DNA of 64,000 bases from Montifringilla adamsi (taxonomy: Eukaryota; Chordata; Aves; Passeriformes; Passeridae). The notes beneath the pieces were generated by a model. That model did not search any database. It was not told the DNA's origin and saw nothing but the letters and a program-made list of their open reading frames with translations. This document shows, piece by piece, positions 36,910 through 48,959 of this stretch (its first letter is position 1; every line of letters starts with the position of its first letter). A program made the position numbers and the translations under genes. The DNA is taken from positions 15,229,736 through 15,293,735 of the forward strand of contig JAGGNK010006892.1 of the NCBI GenBank assembly GCA_017590115.1, in the 5' to 3' direction.

Positions 36910-39545
36910 CTGTCATGACTCTGGACTTACCCAGTTTCTAGGAAGGGATGAGTGTGTTCAAGCCCACTGTTTGCAAAATTCTTTTGTTAGTTTAGTTTTT
37001 ATACTCTGCATCAGGCTGACTCCCCTCATAATGGTCTGGATAATTCAGGGAGACATTTACACCAATGGTTGATCCACTCAACTGCTGATAGCTACTTGTT
37101 GAAGACAAAGATCCCCTCTGGCTCCCTGTGTGTTGAGATAAAGTCAACTGCTTTGTGTTCTCTGAGCTTCATGGGCACATTGCTCTTGCCCATCTCCTCT
37201 GAGATTCATTCCACTCTAGGGTTTATTGGTCAGTCACATCCACTAGCTCTCAAACATACCCTCAGTTAAAAAAAAAAAAAATCAAAACCCCCACAAATAC
37301 TGTGTACTGAATCAACTTTTGAACACACCCTGCTGAATTCCTCAGGCTGCCCTCTTGGTCTGAGAATACCTGTCACCAAAGAGCAGCCGCAGATGTTGCT
37401 CTGCTCTCTTCTCCTCCTCCATGCCATGAGAGCTGCTTTCCTGCTTCCTCCTGGATATGGTCCCTGACTCGCATTCACTCCCAAATGCAGGGTATTTTTG
37501 GGGACAGCTAGGTGGCACAGGCTGGATCCATATCAGAGACCTTACTAACAATTTAGCAGATTGGAAAACTTGAGTTGTGGTGCCCAAGGATGTGCCCTGG
37601 CCTTTTTCAGTTGCTGGTGATGGAGTCCTTACAGGCTTACATAAGTATTTAGACGCTCCGAGAATCAGTGAAAAATATGTTGCTGAATATCATCAGACAT
37701 ATCTGACCTTGAGGCACTTCTTATTTCAAGCTGCAACGTGATCTCATGCTGAGATGAGCCCTACATGGAGCTTCTTTCCATTTCCTTGAATATTGTTTTT
37801 TCACAGAGAAGAACATGAGTGAGTGCCTCAGAGACAAAAAACTCCATGCTCCAGGAGGTCCAGGTAACCAGGAGATCGACTGGCACAGGGCACAGCCACA
37901 ATGTCAGCCAAATGGGATTGCTGCCTGCATAGATTTGGCCTTTAGAAATGTTTGAATGTACACAAGAAAATGGGAATGAAATTATATAAATAATTTAATA
38001 TCTATTATATTTTTTGACTTTTAAAAAATAAAGAATGTGTTCTTTTACCATTCACAGGTCATCTCATTTTGCATGAAGATCTATCAAAATAAAAACTACA
38101 CCAAAAAATAGATCTCTGAAAATGGCATCATGTGGCCGATGTTTGCTTCATTACTGACAGAACAATTTTTCTCCTTTACGCCCCATTGTATGTTATTAAT
38201 TCTATAAGAATGCTAAATAAAAAGTGAAGGATTTTTGTTTGACAGCATGCTGGATCACCTCTTTCCAGATTAAATAAAAGGGTGGCAGTTGGGCTAGCTG
38301 AAGCCATGGAGTATTTTCTGTCATGATTCTTTTGTTAGAAATGAAAGTGCAGCATCACAGCATCATTTCCTTTTCACAGTACTGTCATATAAAGACAATA
38401 TGATAGACAAAAAGTGTTAATGGAGTAATTTTAACATCATGTTTGTGTAATGTAGAAACATGGTGCCTGCCTCTTCACACTTACTTGTAATGTGTATAGG
38501 CAAAAGAACAGCTCATATTTTTAGGTTTATGAATAGAAAAAATAAGAAATATTACACGTGAGGACATGCCCAGTATTACTTTATAGTCTGGAAGGGGGTC
38601 CCTGTGCCCATATATATTAAAGTGTGCACCTGCCTTCAATAAGCTGACATCAGGATATGCAACCAAACTGCATGCCAAATTTGCCTTGTAAAGCAAGTGT
38701 AAAAAGAGCAGACTTATGCACAGAAAAAAAAGAAAAAAAGGTAAGTATTAAATGAAAAGCAATTTTAGTCGAGATTTGGAGAAGAAAGTGTTTGACTGGG
38801 GCCAATGGAGCAATGGAATCAAAACCACAATAACCAGAATTGTAAAGGACTTTTAAAATTTCTCTTTTTGGAATATCATAACAAATGTTTTAAGACAGCT
38901 CAGCTTGTCATGGGCTTTTGTGCAGATCCTTCCAATTTTTTCAGATATGTCTTTGCTTGAGAGACTGACCATGTTTGCTTAGACCATGTTTGTGAAGGGG
39001 ACTGCGCCCACCTAGGCCCTGTTTTTAAGGGCTGCCTTTTGGGCTGCCCTGCCTTGCTTCTTTGCAGGAACCAGAGACACAGGGAGTCAGCCCAAGGTCT
39101 AAGAATGGCCAACAAGATTGCCATTACAACAGGAACCACATCATCTTGTTCACTGCTTATCTATTAATGTCATGATCTACATTACTGCAATTGAGAGGAT
39201 AATGTGCTCTCACATGAAGACGCAGAAAGGATCTTCAAATAAATGAACTAATAAGTCTGAATTCTGGCTGAAGCAAAACACTGGTGACTGACCACAGGCC
39301 ATTTTATTTCTTGCTTGGATACTGTCAGCCACCCTAAGTAGAGTTGCATGTAGCAAACCAGCAAAGGCCATGATCATCCCACAAAGAGCCATGCAAGGCT
39401 GTGTGCAGGAGCTGGGCAGAGCCAAAGTGTCCCTGCTATGAGCTATCCATGGGAGGTGGAAGGAGAAATCCCCAAGCAGTTGCAAGCTGTAGGGGGCTAC
39501 ATTGATGGCTTAGGATTTTAGTTTCTATATTTTTCAAATTCTGTG
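36910..39545. other. Non-coding stretch
   Basis: No gene is recognised. About 37960-38260 is AT-rich but complex, with an octamer-like 'atttgcat' relative and several TAAT cores, so it could be a conserved non-coding element. A run of 14 A occurs at 37268-37281. Confidence 0.45.
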
Positions 39546-39548
39546 CTG

Positions 39549-39554
39549 CTTTAG
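39549..39554. repeat. Target-site duplication of the solo LTR, left copy
   Basis: The hexamer CTTTAG directly abuts the LTR terminus at 39555 and is repeated exactly at 40085-40090 on the other side. Six-base duplications are typical of class II (ERVK, beta/alpharetrovirus-related) elements; gammaretrovirus-like elements usually give 4 and ERVL 5. Confidence 0.9.
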
Positions 39555-39682
39555 TGTGGCTCGTCCCGGCTGGATGGTGGCAGGGAGGGTGACAGAACCC
39601 CCCGCTTTGAGCCCTGTTGAATCCCGGCTGCCAGTGACAGCGCAGCATGAACGAAGAGCAGCACCACGGGTCCCGGGGTAAC

Positions 39683-39688
39683 TTTATT
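39683..39688 (-). terminator. LTR poly(A) signal
   Basis: Minus-strand AATAAA in the context 'tatggaataaagttac', about 60 bases downstream of the LTR TATA box. This places the R region between the two, a short R as found in many class II LTRs. Confidence 0.85.
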
Positions 39689-39749
39689 CCATAGTAAAAC
39701 TTCCCCTCTTCAGCGTCCCAGGACCCTGAACTGGGGGCAGACAATGACT

Positions 39750-39755
39750 TATATA
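39750..39755 (-). promoter_or_regulatory. LTR TATA box
   Basis: Minus-strand 'cgtatataagtc' lies upstream of the LTR poly(A) signal, in the position expected of the U3 core promoter. Transcription would be expected to start about 25-30 bases further along the minus strand, near 39720. Confidence 0.85.
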
Positions 39756-40084
39756 CGGGGGCAGGTCCCAAGGGGAGGATATAATCTTTAACAAATCAGG
39801 AGAATTGGGAGTGAAAAATAAGGTGGGGAATACAATATATAAACCAATAAAGGATTTCAAGGGAGGAGAACATTTTCAGTGAGCTAATAACGTTTGGAAA
39901 AATACAAAACTGACAAGGAAATATCTTGAAAGAAGGCAGGCTGGGGAAGAGAGTGGCATTGAAAAAAAGGAGGAATAAAAAAATTCTGGGAAAAGGGCAG
40001 GGACAAAAGGAACAGCATAAGGAAACTACAAAATTACAAATCAAACAGTAAACATATTAATAAAGCAAAAGACGCACTACAACA

Positions 40085-40090
40085 CTTTAG
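40085..40090. repeat. Target-site duplication of the solo LTR, right copy
   Basis: CTTTAG directly after the LTR end at 40084, identical to the hexamer at 39549-39554. Confidence 0.9.
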
Positions 40091-43000
40091 GGTATAACTC
40101 CAAATGCCACATAGAGTGTTAGTTACCGTATTCACATTTGGTCAGACAAAACAACCCCTCTAGGCCTGAAGCTCAATGACATCCTACTGCCTCATGCTAG
40201 ATGCTGCTTTTAATTTCAAATCAAGAGATTATTTCTGGTGACTATGATCTGTGGAATTCATGAAGCCACCTCTGCCTGCTGCTCCCTCCCCCTTGGTGTA
40301 AATGGGAGGAAGGCTGAGAGTGGGATAATGAGTGTGAAGAGCTGTGCTCCAGACTGCCTGACCCTCCCCTTGCTGCAGTGGAAAGCAGAGGAGTCCTTCA
40401 GGACTCTTCAATTCATCTGCAGAGGTGGACAGTCCATGTCCCAGGGCCTTTGAGGCTCACTGAAGAATGTGGATTGCTGGAGTAAGTAGTGTGTCTTTGG
40501 ATTACCTCAGAAGTCTTTCTTCATCCTTTTGTGATTTTACTTACAGACATCTGATTCATTTTTTCCCCTCCTGTTTGCTCTACAGAAGAGTTAAACACTA
40601 CTTTTGAAAGCAAAAAAACCCCATGACACATCTGACCATTATGGACAGAAAAGGATCTTTCGAAACTCAGGACCCTCAAAATGAGTTCCTGTTACAAGAC
40701 TATCTGGAGCATATTTTGATATAGATTCTGCTCTTTTGGAAACCTGTGAAATGATTATAAAAAGAGGAGGAAATTGATTCTGAATTTTTCATTAAATAAA
40801 ATAGCCTATTAACACTTGGGTGGTTTGAGCCTGTGTGGCAGTTCAGTTTTTGGTGCATTTTTGGATGGTTTAAACCTGGTTTTATGTTTAAAGATCCCGG
40901 TTTCACCCGGAGAAGTTTTGGAATGACAGATGCCTTGGATCTCTGTGGCAGTGGAGGGTGAGCTCTCACAGGAGGAGAAGCACTGCGGATCTGCAGGTGA
41001 TGGGTCAGGCTGACTCTTTTCAACCAGCCAGGGACCAGCAGGGACTGCCAGTGCAAGTGGTGGGCTGGAGGGTGGTGTGGCTCCAAATCTGGAGAGCTGC
41101 CCCCCAGGTCCATGTACTAAGTCATGGCTTACAGCCTGTGTGCAGATACATGATGTGCCTTAATCCTGACTCCAGCTCTCACTGCAGCCTTGGGTAAGTA
41201 AGCTGCATGGCCCAAGGGAGGAAATGATTCCAAAGCACTGCCTTTGCTCTGCTGGGGTCAGTGCTCAGCCTCTGAGGCTTGCTGAGCCTTATGGCCTCGG
41301 CCTCAGCTCCTCTGTCCATAGAAAGAGTTACATTTATGAACTGGGGTAACTGCTGTAAGAAATTTAATGTTAGAGCAAGTTTCCCATCTCTGCTGAACTC
41401 CTCACATGACTTTCTTTTGGTTTTAGTGCAAAGTTAAGAACCAGTGTGCATTTATGCTTACATGCTAGAGGAACTGAAGAAATACGTACTTTCTTGAGCA
41501 GTTGCAGTGTAAGAACAACTGCACAACATCGTGCAGTGGGACTTACACAAACACCTTCCAATGGAAATTAAAATTGCAGTTAAACTCTGCCATCAGTAGC
41601 TCTAGTATCCTAATAAAGCAGGAGAGTAGCAGGGCAGTGGTATGGTAAGCAAGAGACACAGAATATTTTGTATGTCAGGCAGAAATGTTGCAAAGGAAGA
41701 AAAAATCTGCAAGCTTTAAAAAGAACCTGATTTTTTTTTCCTCTGTATTGTTTTACTTGCTTGCAAATGGTCTTTTCCATTGTAAAATATGTTTCAGAGA
41801 ATAGTGGCCAGACTCCAGGATCTAAAACTGATGATATCAGCTCTTCAAAGCTGCCAGATCAGAAACATAAAGGTATACATAAAAGGTTCATTTCAGTGAG
41901 AGCTTATTCATTATTTTCAAAGCAAAGGAACTTTTTTCCCCTCCTACAAAAAATTCTATTTCATTAAAGTGTTTATACTGTGGTGTGTATATGAGGGGCT
42001 GTCCTTTGAACACATTTCTTGTGGCCTACAGCATAGAAGAACTAAACTGGCATTTAACCAGTAGATTAAATGTGGGCAGGACCCCTCTGTAATGTGGTAG
42101 ATAAGCAGGTGGATGCAAGATAGGAATTAATATCTGTCTGCTATAAGAATAACATGTAGAGTAATATTTCCCTACAAGAGTTCACTGAAGACTTAAGAAA
42201 GACAACAAATGACATAAGCCTTATCCCCTCGTTTATCTCTGCCTTCCCCAAATGAATGTTGTACTTCATGTAGAAGGAACACAACATTTCGTATCTGAAA
42301 ATCTGAAATAACCTTGCAAATCAGTTATTTAGAAGAGATTAAACATTGCCTCTCTCTCTCCCAATGTCTATTTTGAACCAATGCAAAATAAGAATGCATG
42401 TAATTACTACATGTGAGTAATTGTAAACAGCAAATTTTAATCGCTATCGCCAGCAATAATGAATTAATTGTAGTGCCTGGGGATTTCTCTCAGAAGCCTG
42501 ATAGCAAGTGTGTGAACAAAGAGAAGAAAAGGCAGCTTCACCCCAGAGCACTCATTGCATGTTGGGCAGGAATAGAAATGGTGGGCAAACACAAGCAGGA
42601 AGGTAAGAGGGAAACAGGACAGCAGCAAGTGCTGACCGTGGAGCCACCAGCCACTCTCATGGCACATCAGACAATCAGTCTGCCTTCCTTTGGGAGGCCT
42701 GAGCACCAGACATTGCTCCCAAGCCCTGCAGGGGATGCTTTGGATTCCATACTTTGTTTTTCAGACTTCTTTTGGAAAGGGTTGAAAAAGTCAGAAAAGA
42801 CATTACTCTTTCATGAACAAGGGACCCCATAACGTTGTCTACATCATATACAGATGTACCAGAGGAAAAATGCCAAGAAATGGGCCAATTAACAGTCAGG
42901 TGAGATCAAATATTCACAGATAAAGCGGAAGATACAAATTCCATGCAAACAGCTACTGTCAAACCCTGATACAAAATTCCAGGCACTGAGGTTGTAGAAG

Positions 43001-43835
43001 ATGTCAGCAAAACAGTTAGCCCATTCCCTTGCTCAAAGTCAGCACTAACTCACTTAATTTTTTCATGATACTTCTTCCACAAGTTGAGTAATTCCAGTGA
43101 TAGCATAATGCAACCTTTAAAAGAAATCTGTTGTAGTTATTAATGATCTGTAACAAAAGACTATTTTCAGAATTTCCTGTGTGGAAATTTATGATGCATC
43201 ATGCTCTCCCTCAGAAAAAGTAGCACAAATTCTTCCACTTTTGCGGATAGAACTCCAATCACAGTCTAACCAAAAGCTCATATTTTCCTTGAAAAGTGAT
43301 TCCCCAAGTTGGACACAGACTCCCCTTGGCCTTTCCAATACCAAGAAGTGTGGGAGAAGGAATTCAGATGCCTTAGAGTGACCCCTTCAGCCAGTATGAG
43401 GTTTGGGATTTGGTAGAAATTCAGTGTGGTCACTCGTGCACTGCTTTTAATTTCCTGTAACCATCCTCCCCTGTCATTCCTTATTTGTACTTATGTAATT
43501 GGTTATTTCTACCTACCTATGAAGCTTATTTAATCTCATGATGATATTTGCAATCTGTATTGAGTTTCTGAAAAAGTCATTCTGGACTAGAGATTCATCC
43601 TTAACTGAGGTTCTGACTTTTCACAACTGTTGTTACCAGCAGCTAATACAGATACAAAAGATTCCTATTAATATATCAATGTATCTCTTTGTTGTCTGTG
43701 TATATAGCAATGGATGTTTACTCCACCACACAAGTAATTCAGGAAGATACATGATAATAGTGGACACCTGTTTTTTGGCAATGAACCACCAAAAATTGCT
43801 CTGTGTCTGATTCTGCATCTGGTTGTGAACTATAG
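40091..43835. other. Non-coding stretch
   Basis: No known gene or repeat is recognised. The longest frame (42413-42832, 139 codons, plus) contains a splice-flanked segment at 42494-42602, but the phase does not fit the candidate exon downstream and no family is recognised. Short pyrimidine-rich patches occur near 42350. Confidence 0.5.
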
Positions 43836-43839
43836 CACA

Positions 43840-44620
43840 TACAAATTTCTGAGCTTACTTATGAGAATGTCATAATAAGCAGTGTCAAAAACTTGACTAA
43901 GGTCAAACTATTTGTTAACTGATATTAAGCTATATGATATTTGCTATTTGTCTTTCTCCATGGTCCTTTCCTCAACCACAAAACAGGTTTGCCAGTTCTT
44001 GCAGGAAGCTAGATCAGTTGTGCAGGACTGGAAGTTTCCAAATGCACTTGCTGCAACCATGTTCTCTTATTTCTTTAAACTATTTTTTCTTTCTTTGGTG
44101 TATTTTAAGGAAATTGTTTGTTCCATTACTGTAAGGGGACTTTAAAGTTGAACCAGCCTATTCTTGCCCAGGTTCTTTTTTACATCTGTTTGAAGAATAA
44201 GCATCTCATTTGTCCTTTTCTAGTCTCCTGATATGTTACCAGTCCTCTACATCTTTCCAAAGATAAATGATAATGTTTCAGAATTTGTATGAACCAATTT
44301 TCCAGGCATGTTTTGGTAAGTTTCACAGGGCTCACTGATTTACAATTTACCTTAATACTTTTCATTCCTTATTTTAATATTTTTTTTTTAAATTTTCTTT
44401 TTGTAGTTGTACTAGTTGCTGTTTTATGACAACAAAAATCAACCAGGCATTAAACACTTGGCCCTCCTTGGCATCATCTGTTGAATGTTTTCCTTCTCTG
44501 ATAAACCATCTCTTCCAAGTTCTTCCTCTCACATTAAGGTACCTATAATGTAGTATCCTGTTGTTTTTAACATTTTCCTTGTTTTCGCATTCAAATGTAT
44601 CAAACACATATTTCTGAAAA
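43840..44620 (-). mobile_element. Ancient CR1 LINE ORF2 fragment
   Basis: The plus strand holds 'agaatgtcataataagcagt' followed by 'gtcaaaaacttgactaaggt', then further on 'ccttggcatcatctgttgaa' followed by 'tgttttccttctctgataa'. These are recognisable as the reverse complement of CR1/L3-type ORF2. The order along the plus strand fits one old copy on the minus strand. It is highly diverged, with many frame breaks. It ends just before the candidate exon at 44709. Confidence 0.6.
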
Positions 44621-44708
44621 CCACAAATCTACGCATATTTTTATGAGATGTGGTATGTCCATGAATTCCCATCTGCAATTACTATTGCTTCATGTATACC
44701 TGTTTCAG

Positions 44709-44806
44709 ATGGCTCCAAGGGGAAGCGATCTCTCTGACATATCTGAGGTGGCTGCTGAAGCTTTGAGTTACGGTGCAGCTTGGGGAATGGTGGGCCTTCG
44801 GGAACC
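44709..44806 (+). CDS. Possible first coding exon of a small unrecognised gene
   Basis: A 98-bp segment between an acceptor-like 'gtatacctgtttcag' and a strong donor GTGAGT. It opens with ATG directly at the splice site and reads 32 codons plus two bases (MAPRGSDLSDISEV... ending GLRE and a partial Pro codon). It has four CpGs in AT-rich, CpG-poor surroundings. It ends in phase 2, which fits both 45642-45758 and 47436. The open frame also extends upstream to 44595, so the ATG is not necessarily the start. No family is recognised; a non-coding exon is equally possible. Confidence 0.22.
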
Positions 44807-45641
44807 GTGAGTCCTTTTGCTGTATTTAGACAATCGTTGCCTCATCCTTCTGTGTAACGTCTGTCTTTGCTAAAACCACATCCTCTGGTTGTTGCTCACG
44901 TTACAGCTAAACATGGATTTGGTGCCACTTGCACTTTCCTGCTTAGGAATAATTTTTAACATCTTTCCTCAGAATTTTTTTCTTTCTGCTTCTGGATGAT
45001 CAACGAGCCCAGACTTTTCTCTTTGTGGATTTGCTTTCCCCTACTCTTTTCTGGGTTATCTGTCAGACTGACGAAGCACAGTGTGTGCTCTCTCCCTTGC
45101 TGTCCGTGTGCTGCTTTCTGATGAGGTGCCCCAGCACTGCTGCAGTGACCTGCAATGGCAGCTCCTCTCACGGGGAGAGATCTGACATTTCAAACCTCCT
45201 GGCAATTTTGGCCTTGGTCTTTACAAAGACTCATCTGGGTGTCTTGGGTTATTTCTTGATAACCTCGTTTAGTTACATTATTAGCAATTTAAAATGTTGC
45301 TCTGTATGTTTGGAGGCTGCTACTTCAGCACACCTCAGTTCATGATATAAACCTCTGCAAAATTCAAATTCTGTATATCAGAGAGTCAGCAGGTGAGTTT
45401 TGAAATCACATTAGTGTCATCTGATATGAGAATCCTTGGCTCTGGAATGAGATTTATGAACTAAATCCAATATTGTAGAAAGCTTTCCAACTTTTAATAC
45501 AGTAAGAGAGACCTGGATAACATTTCTTAGCATTTATGTCCTCTGAGTATATAAAATTTAGTGGCCCCTCCTTAAATAAAAGCAGTTTCACATTGTACAC
45601 TGGAAGTGTTTGTCATGGCATTGGTTTTCTTCTTAATGCAG

Positions 45642-45758
45642 GGAAGACTTTGTGCTAATTGTTTTGCAGTGCAACCTGTCAACTCTGTTGTGTGGCATCC
45701 TGGGCAACGAACTGAGGCAGCAAAATGTTACACAAAGAGGTGCAAGAGAAACAGGGAG
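45642..45758 (+). CDS. Possible second exon of the same small gene
   Basis: A 117-bp segment with acceptor-like 'ggttttcttcttaatgcag' and donor GTGGGA. Its length is a multiple of three. In the frame demanded by the exon at 44709-44806 it is fully open (38 complete codons), with a moderately hydrophobic first half (LIVLQCNLSTLLCGILG) and an NVT glycosylation-type site. It ends in phase 2 and joins the segment at 47436 in frame. A second frame is also open, so openness alone is weak evidence. Confidence 0.18.
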
Positions 45759-47435
45759 GTGGGAAGTGAAGAGTGGGAGAGGAAGAGTTTGTCCTAGAAA
45801 ATCTATTTTTTTTTTCTTTTTAAAGATTTAGGTACAATATCCATGTCCACCAGCAGCATGGAAATAGTGAGCAAGCAAGGCAAAGGAGTTCTACTGGGGC
45901 TGAGGAAATACTGCATTTATAGGGAAAAGAAAGCATAAGATTTTCCAATTTGCCTTTAAAGCAAGAATTTGTCTATAAACTATGAAAGGTACAGCTCACC
46001 AGATGTTTTGTAACAATTGGTTATGTATTAAAAAGTAAGCTACTGTTTTAGTCTTAGAAATAAGAAATCAAATGACTTCTGATTGTTTCTGATATGCAAC
46101 AGCATCAACATATGTTTTCAATGAATAGGAAATAATGGGCCCTGCAGTTTTACAGAAATTGTTACTTTGTTGCAACTTTCAAAGACATTTGTTGCCCTGT
46201 TCATGAAATATTTGTATTTCTCCTTATGTCAAAGGCACAGTATTCAGCCTTTGTCCTCCTTTCCCCATTCAACAGGATTTACACGGGCTAAGTGAAAGGG
46301 GAATTTGTCCTCTTGTGGCTTTCCTGCTATTTTTTTCACTTGACCCAAAAGCTAAAAAGTAGCATTGAATTAAGCAAATCCTGTGAAAAGTTCTGTATAA
46401 AGAAAGCACTGCAGACCACCTACAGTGTGACACTTAGTGAGATGAAAGGATATTAACCTAGGAGCGCCTTGCGCTTTCAACAGAAATCTTGTTCCTTGTA
46501 CTACAAACAAAGATAACTAACATAATTTAATTACACCCTAATAGTGGTTGAAATGTATATGTCTTTTGGCATAATGCAATTTTTTGTTTAGAAAATAAAG
46601 TATCTGCACATAGCCTACAATTTTGCAGGAATTCCCTCCTGTGGGAAAAATGTTACCAAGGGGCTGTTGTCTCATGCATATTTGCACATACTATTTATGT
46701 TAACAGGCCTGGGATTTTTTTTTTCTCTTTTGAATTGAAATGAGGTTCAAGGGGTAATTTTATTCTTTTCTCCTTTATTTTAAGACTCTCAGTATCACAA
46801 TGTCATGGCTACTCAGTTCCAATAATATGTTTGTGGCTTCTAGCATTCAAATAACAACGAATTGCCAGAAAAAGAGCCATTTATATTATTTTTGCTTTTA
46901 AATTATAGAAAAAATATACATTAAAACTTAAAAAAAAATCAGGAAATATTCCAGCTAAAGGCAAGAGTGAGGTTAACGGTACGTACCCCTTTAATCTTTG
47001 CAAAGTCTCAAACATTTACTTTTACCACAGCATTGGCTCTACATGGATATATTTACATGAAACTGGAATGTATGAAAACCAGTTAAAGAATGTCACACAA
47101 GTGCAATGAAATATCTCCTGGCAGCTCCTAAGTTTTTATGCTAAACCTACTGGGCTGCACTGGGGTGTCTGAAACCAGTTTGTTGAATATTCCACTGTGC
47201 TTCCTACTTTTATGTAACAAACAATAGCTGTTGTTTTTTTTTTTTCCTCCTTTTTCTTTTTCCCTGAAGAGAGACTTAGTAAAAGCACTTGTGCCTAGGT
47301 AAATATTTACATTTTTGTACCTAAGGGATTTTGCCAGTTGAAATAAATTATAAATCAACAAAAAAAATTTCTCTGTAGAAATATTAATTTTCATACAAAG
47401 AGTTGAAAAATCATAATTGATCTGTTTTCTTTTAG

Positions 47436-47538
47436 AGTTTTTAAACATGTTAAAGATGGATTTATCATTGATGATCCTAATGCCAACAGCAGTCACCAGT
47501 CTCACAGTAACATTGTGCAGTTTTGTTTAATCGCTTGA
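47436..47538 (+). CDS. Possible terminal exon of the same small gene
   Basis: A good pyrimidine tract and acceptor ('tgatctgttttcttttag') precede one base and then 33 codons ending in TGA. The peptide (VFKHVKDGFIIDDPNANSS, then a short His/Ser stretch and a CLIA end) is mixed in composition, not low-complexity. The phase fits the two upstream segments, giving a 105-residue model over 2.8 kb. I recognise no family. A 125-codon frame on the opposite strand overlaps the region. Confidence 0.22.
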
Positions 47539-48213
47539 CACAAACTTTGGACTTTGGAATTGATTTTCTCAGCCAAAGATCCCATTGTGGAAAAATCCTG
47601 TAGACTTAAGTAAGTGGTAATCACCTCTACATACTTGTAAAAATAATTCTAGAATGTTGTCATCTTTGCATAATATTAAACGCTTAAAAACTATCATACC
47701 AGGAATGTTTCCCTATTACTACGGTTTCTGGATTTCAGGTGTTTTAAAGTCTTAAAAGTTATACAAATATGTTTAGGGCTAGGAAGGAATGTTCTCTTTG
47801 GCATTTTGCTTCATAGCTACTTAAAGCAAGATTAATTGTACCTGCCTGTGATGTGTTTGCTACTGCCTCTCTCCAGGCTGTGGCTGCTGGGTCAGGTACA
47901 TGGCAGAACAGGACATTTACTCAATCCAGGATTAAAAGGGGTTCCTATGTTTCCAGTAGAAGATCATTAAATTTCTCTACTATCCCATCACATGAAATTA
48001 ATATACTGTGGGATTTCCCTGAGTTAGGGTTCACAGTTTGCTCTCAGGTATCTTGTATATCCAGATTTACATACTGTACCACATGACATTTTGGGATTTA
48101 CCAAAGGGCAATGCCTCTTGGTGTCTTAGCTTTCAGGAACTGCATGCATTGTATTTGAAAGGGGAGGAGAGAGCAACTCAGGACTCTGTAAAAAAACTGG
48201 TTTAGCAGCAGCA

Positions 48214-48227
48214 TTTTTTTTTTTTTT
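48214..48227. repeat. Poly-T run (14 T)
   Basis: Simple homopolymer tract; no retrocopy could be recognised on its minus-strand upstream side. Confidence 0.9.
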
Positions 48228-48674
48228 GCATAAATTTGGTTTTGCTGAGCAGTTCATACAATATGCAATATTTTGTTTAGAGCCTTTGAAAATTAGCCTA
48301 CACTTAGTGTTCATTACAGGGCAGACAACCACTTAGATTATAGACTTTTGGTGCCTTATCTCACATAAACACCTTTTTCTTGTGGTTCTTTCAAAAAAAC
48401 TGAATACAAAAGGCACTGGGCTATGAATGGTGGAAATCCAGAGTCTGGAAAGTGGTTGGCAGCAGAGCTCACATTATCTCTTGTAAATTGTAGCAGCTTC
48501 AAATAAAACTTATTTCTACTTAAGAATAATTTATGAGCTGATTCTGTTTTCCAATTAGTTATTAATGGCTTTTATTAACAGACTATTTAGACATTATTTG
48601 CTACCTGGCACTAATGTTTTCAGCACTGGGCAGCTGAGCATTGATTATCCATATCAACTGATTCTCTTCTGCAG

Positions 48675-48957
48675 CCAGACAAGACAACCTCCTGCTGCTG
48701 TGCTGGGAGCTGCCAGTGAACTGAAGCAGGAGGTCATGTCACCCTGGACAGAAGGTGCATCTCGTGTCATGTCAGTGTGTCCTTCTTCACTGCAGAAGTC
48801 CAAACAAGTAGGAGCTTATACCTCTGTGGGAACTGAGCTGTACTCTCACAAGAACATTTCTTTTCTGGAGGACTGCAAAAGACCAATTAAGGCTTTACAC
48901 ATAATTTTACTATGTGTTTCAGTGGTTTTTATTTTAATTTTTACATCAACATGCTAA
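48675..48957 (+). CDS. Possible terminal exon with a C-terminal hydrophobic segment
   Basis: An acceptor-like 'ctgattctcttctgcag' opens a frame of about 94 codons ending in TAA; the frame itself stays open upstream to 48565. The last 21 residues (ALHIILLCVSVVFILIFTSTC) are strongly hydrophobic, preceded by a basic/polar stretch (EDCKRPIK), so a translated product would have a C-terminal membrane anchor. It needs an upstream phase-2 exon, which 44709-44806 or 45642-45758 could provide as an alternative to 47436. No family is recognised. Confidence 0.17.
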
Positions 48958-48959
48958 TG

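Larger units (their letters stand above)
39555..40084 (-). mobile_element. Solo LTR of an endogenous retrovirus (class II/ERVK-like)
   Basis: A complete 530-bp LTR read on the minus strand. It starts TGTTGTAGTGCGTC at 40084 and ends GACGAGCCACA at 39555, giving the canonical TG...CA termini. It has a T/C-rich AT-leaning U3, a TATA box at 39750-39755, an AATAAA at 39683-39688 and a CpG-rich R/U5. A perfect 6-bp duplication (CTTTAG) flanks it. No gag, pol or env sequence adjoins either end, so the provirus was lost by recombination between its two LTRs. Retained CpGs and the intact duplication point to a fairly young insertion. Its promoter and poly(A) signals could still act on nearby DNA. The family name cannot be fixed without a repeat library. 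Confidence 0.92.

Noticed and set aside
42494..42602. A 109-bp splice-flanked segment with donor GTAAGAG
   Set aside because: It ends in phase 1; joined to the exon-like segment at 44709 it runs into an early stop, and no other partner was found.
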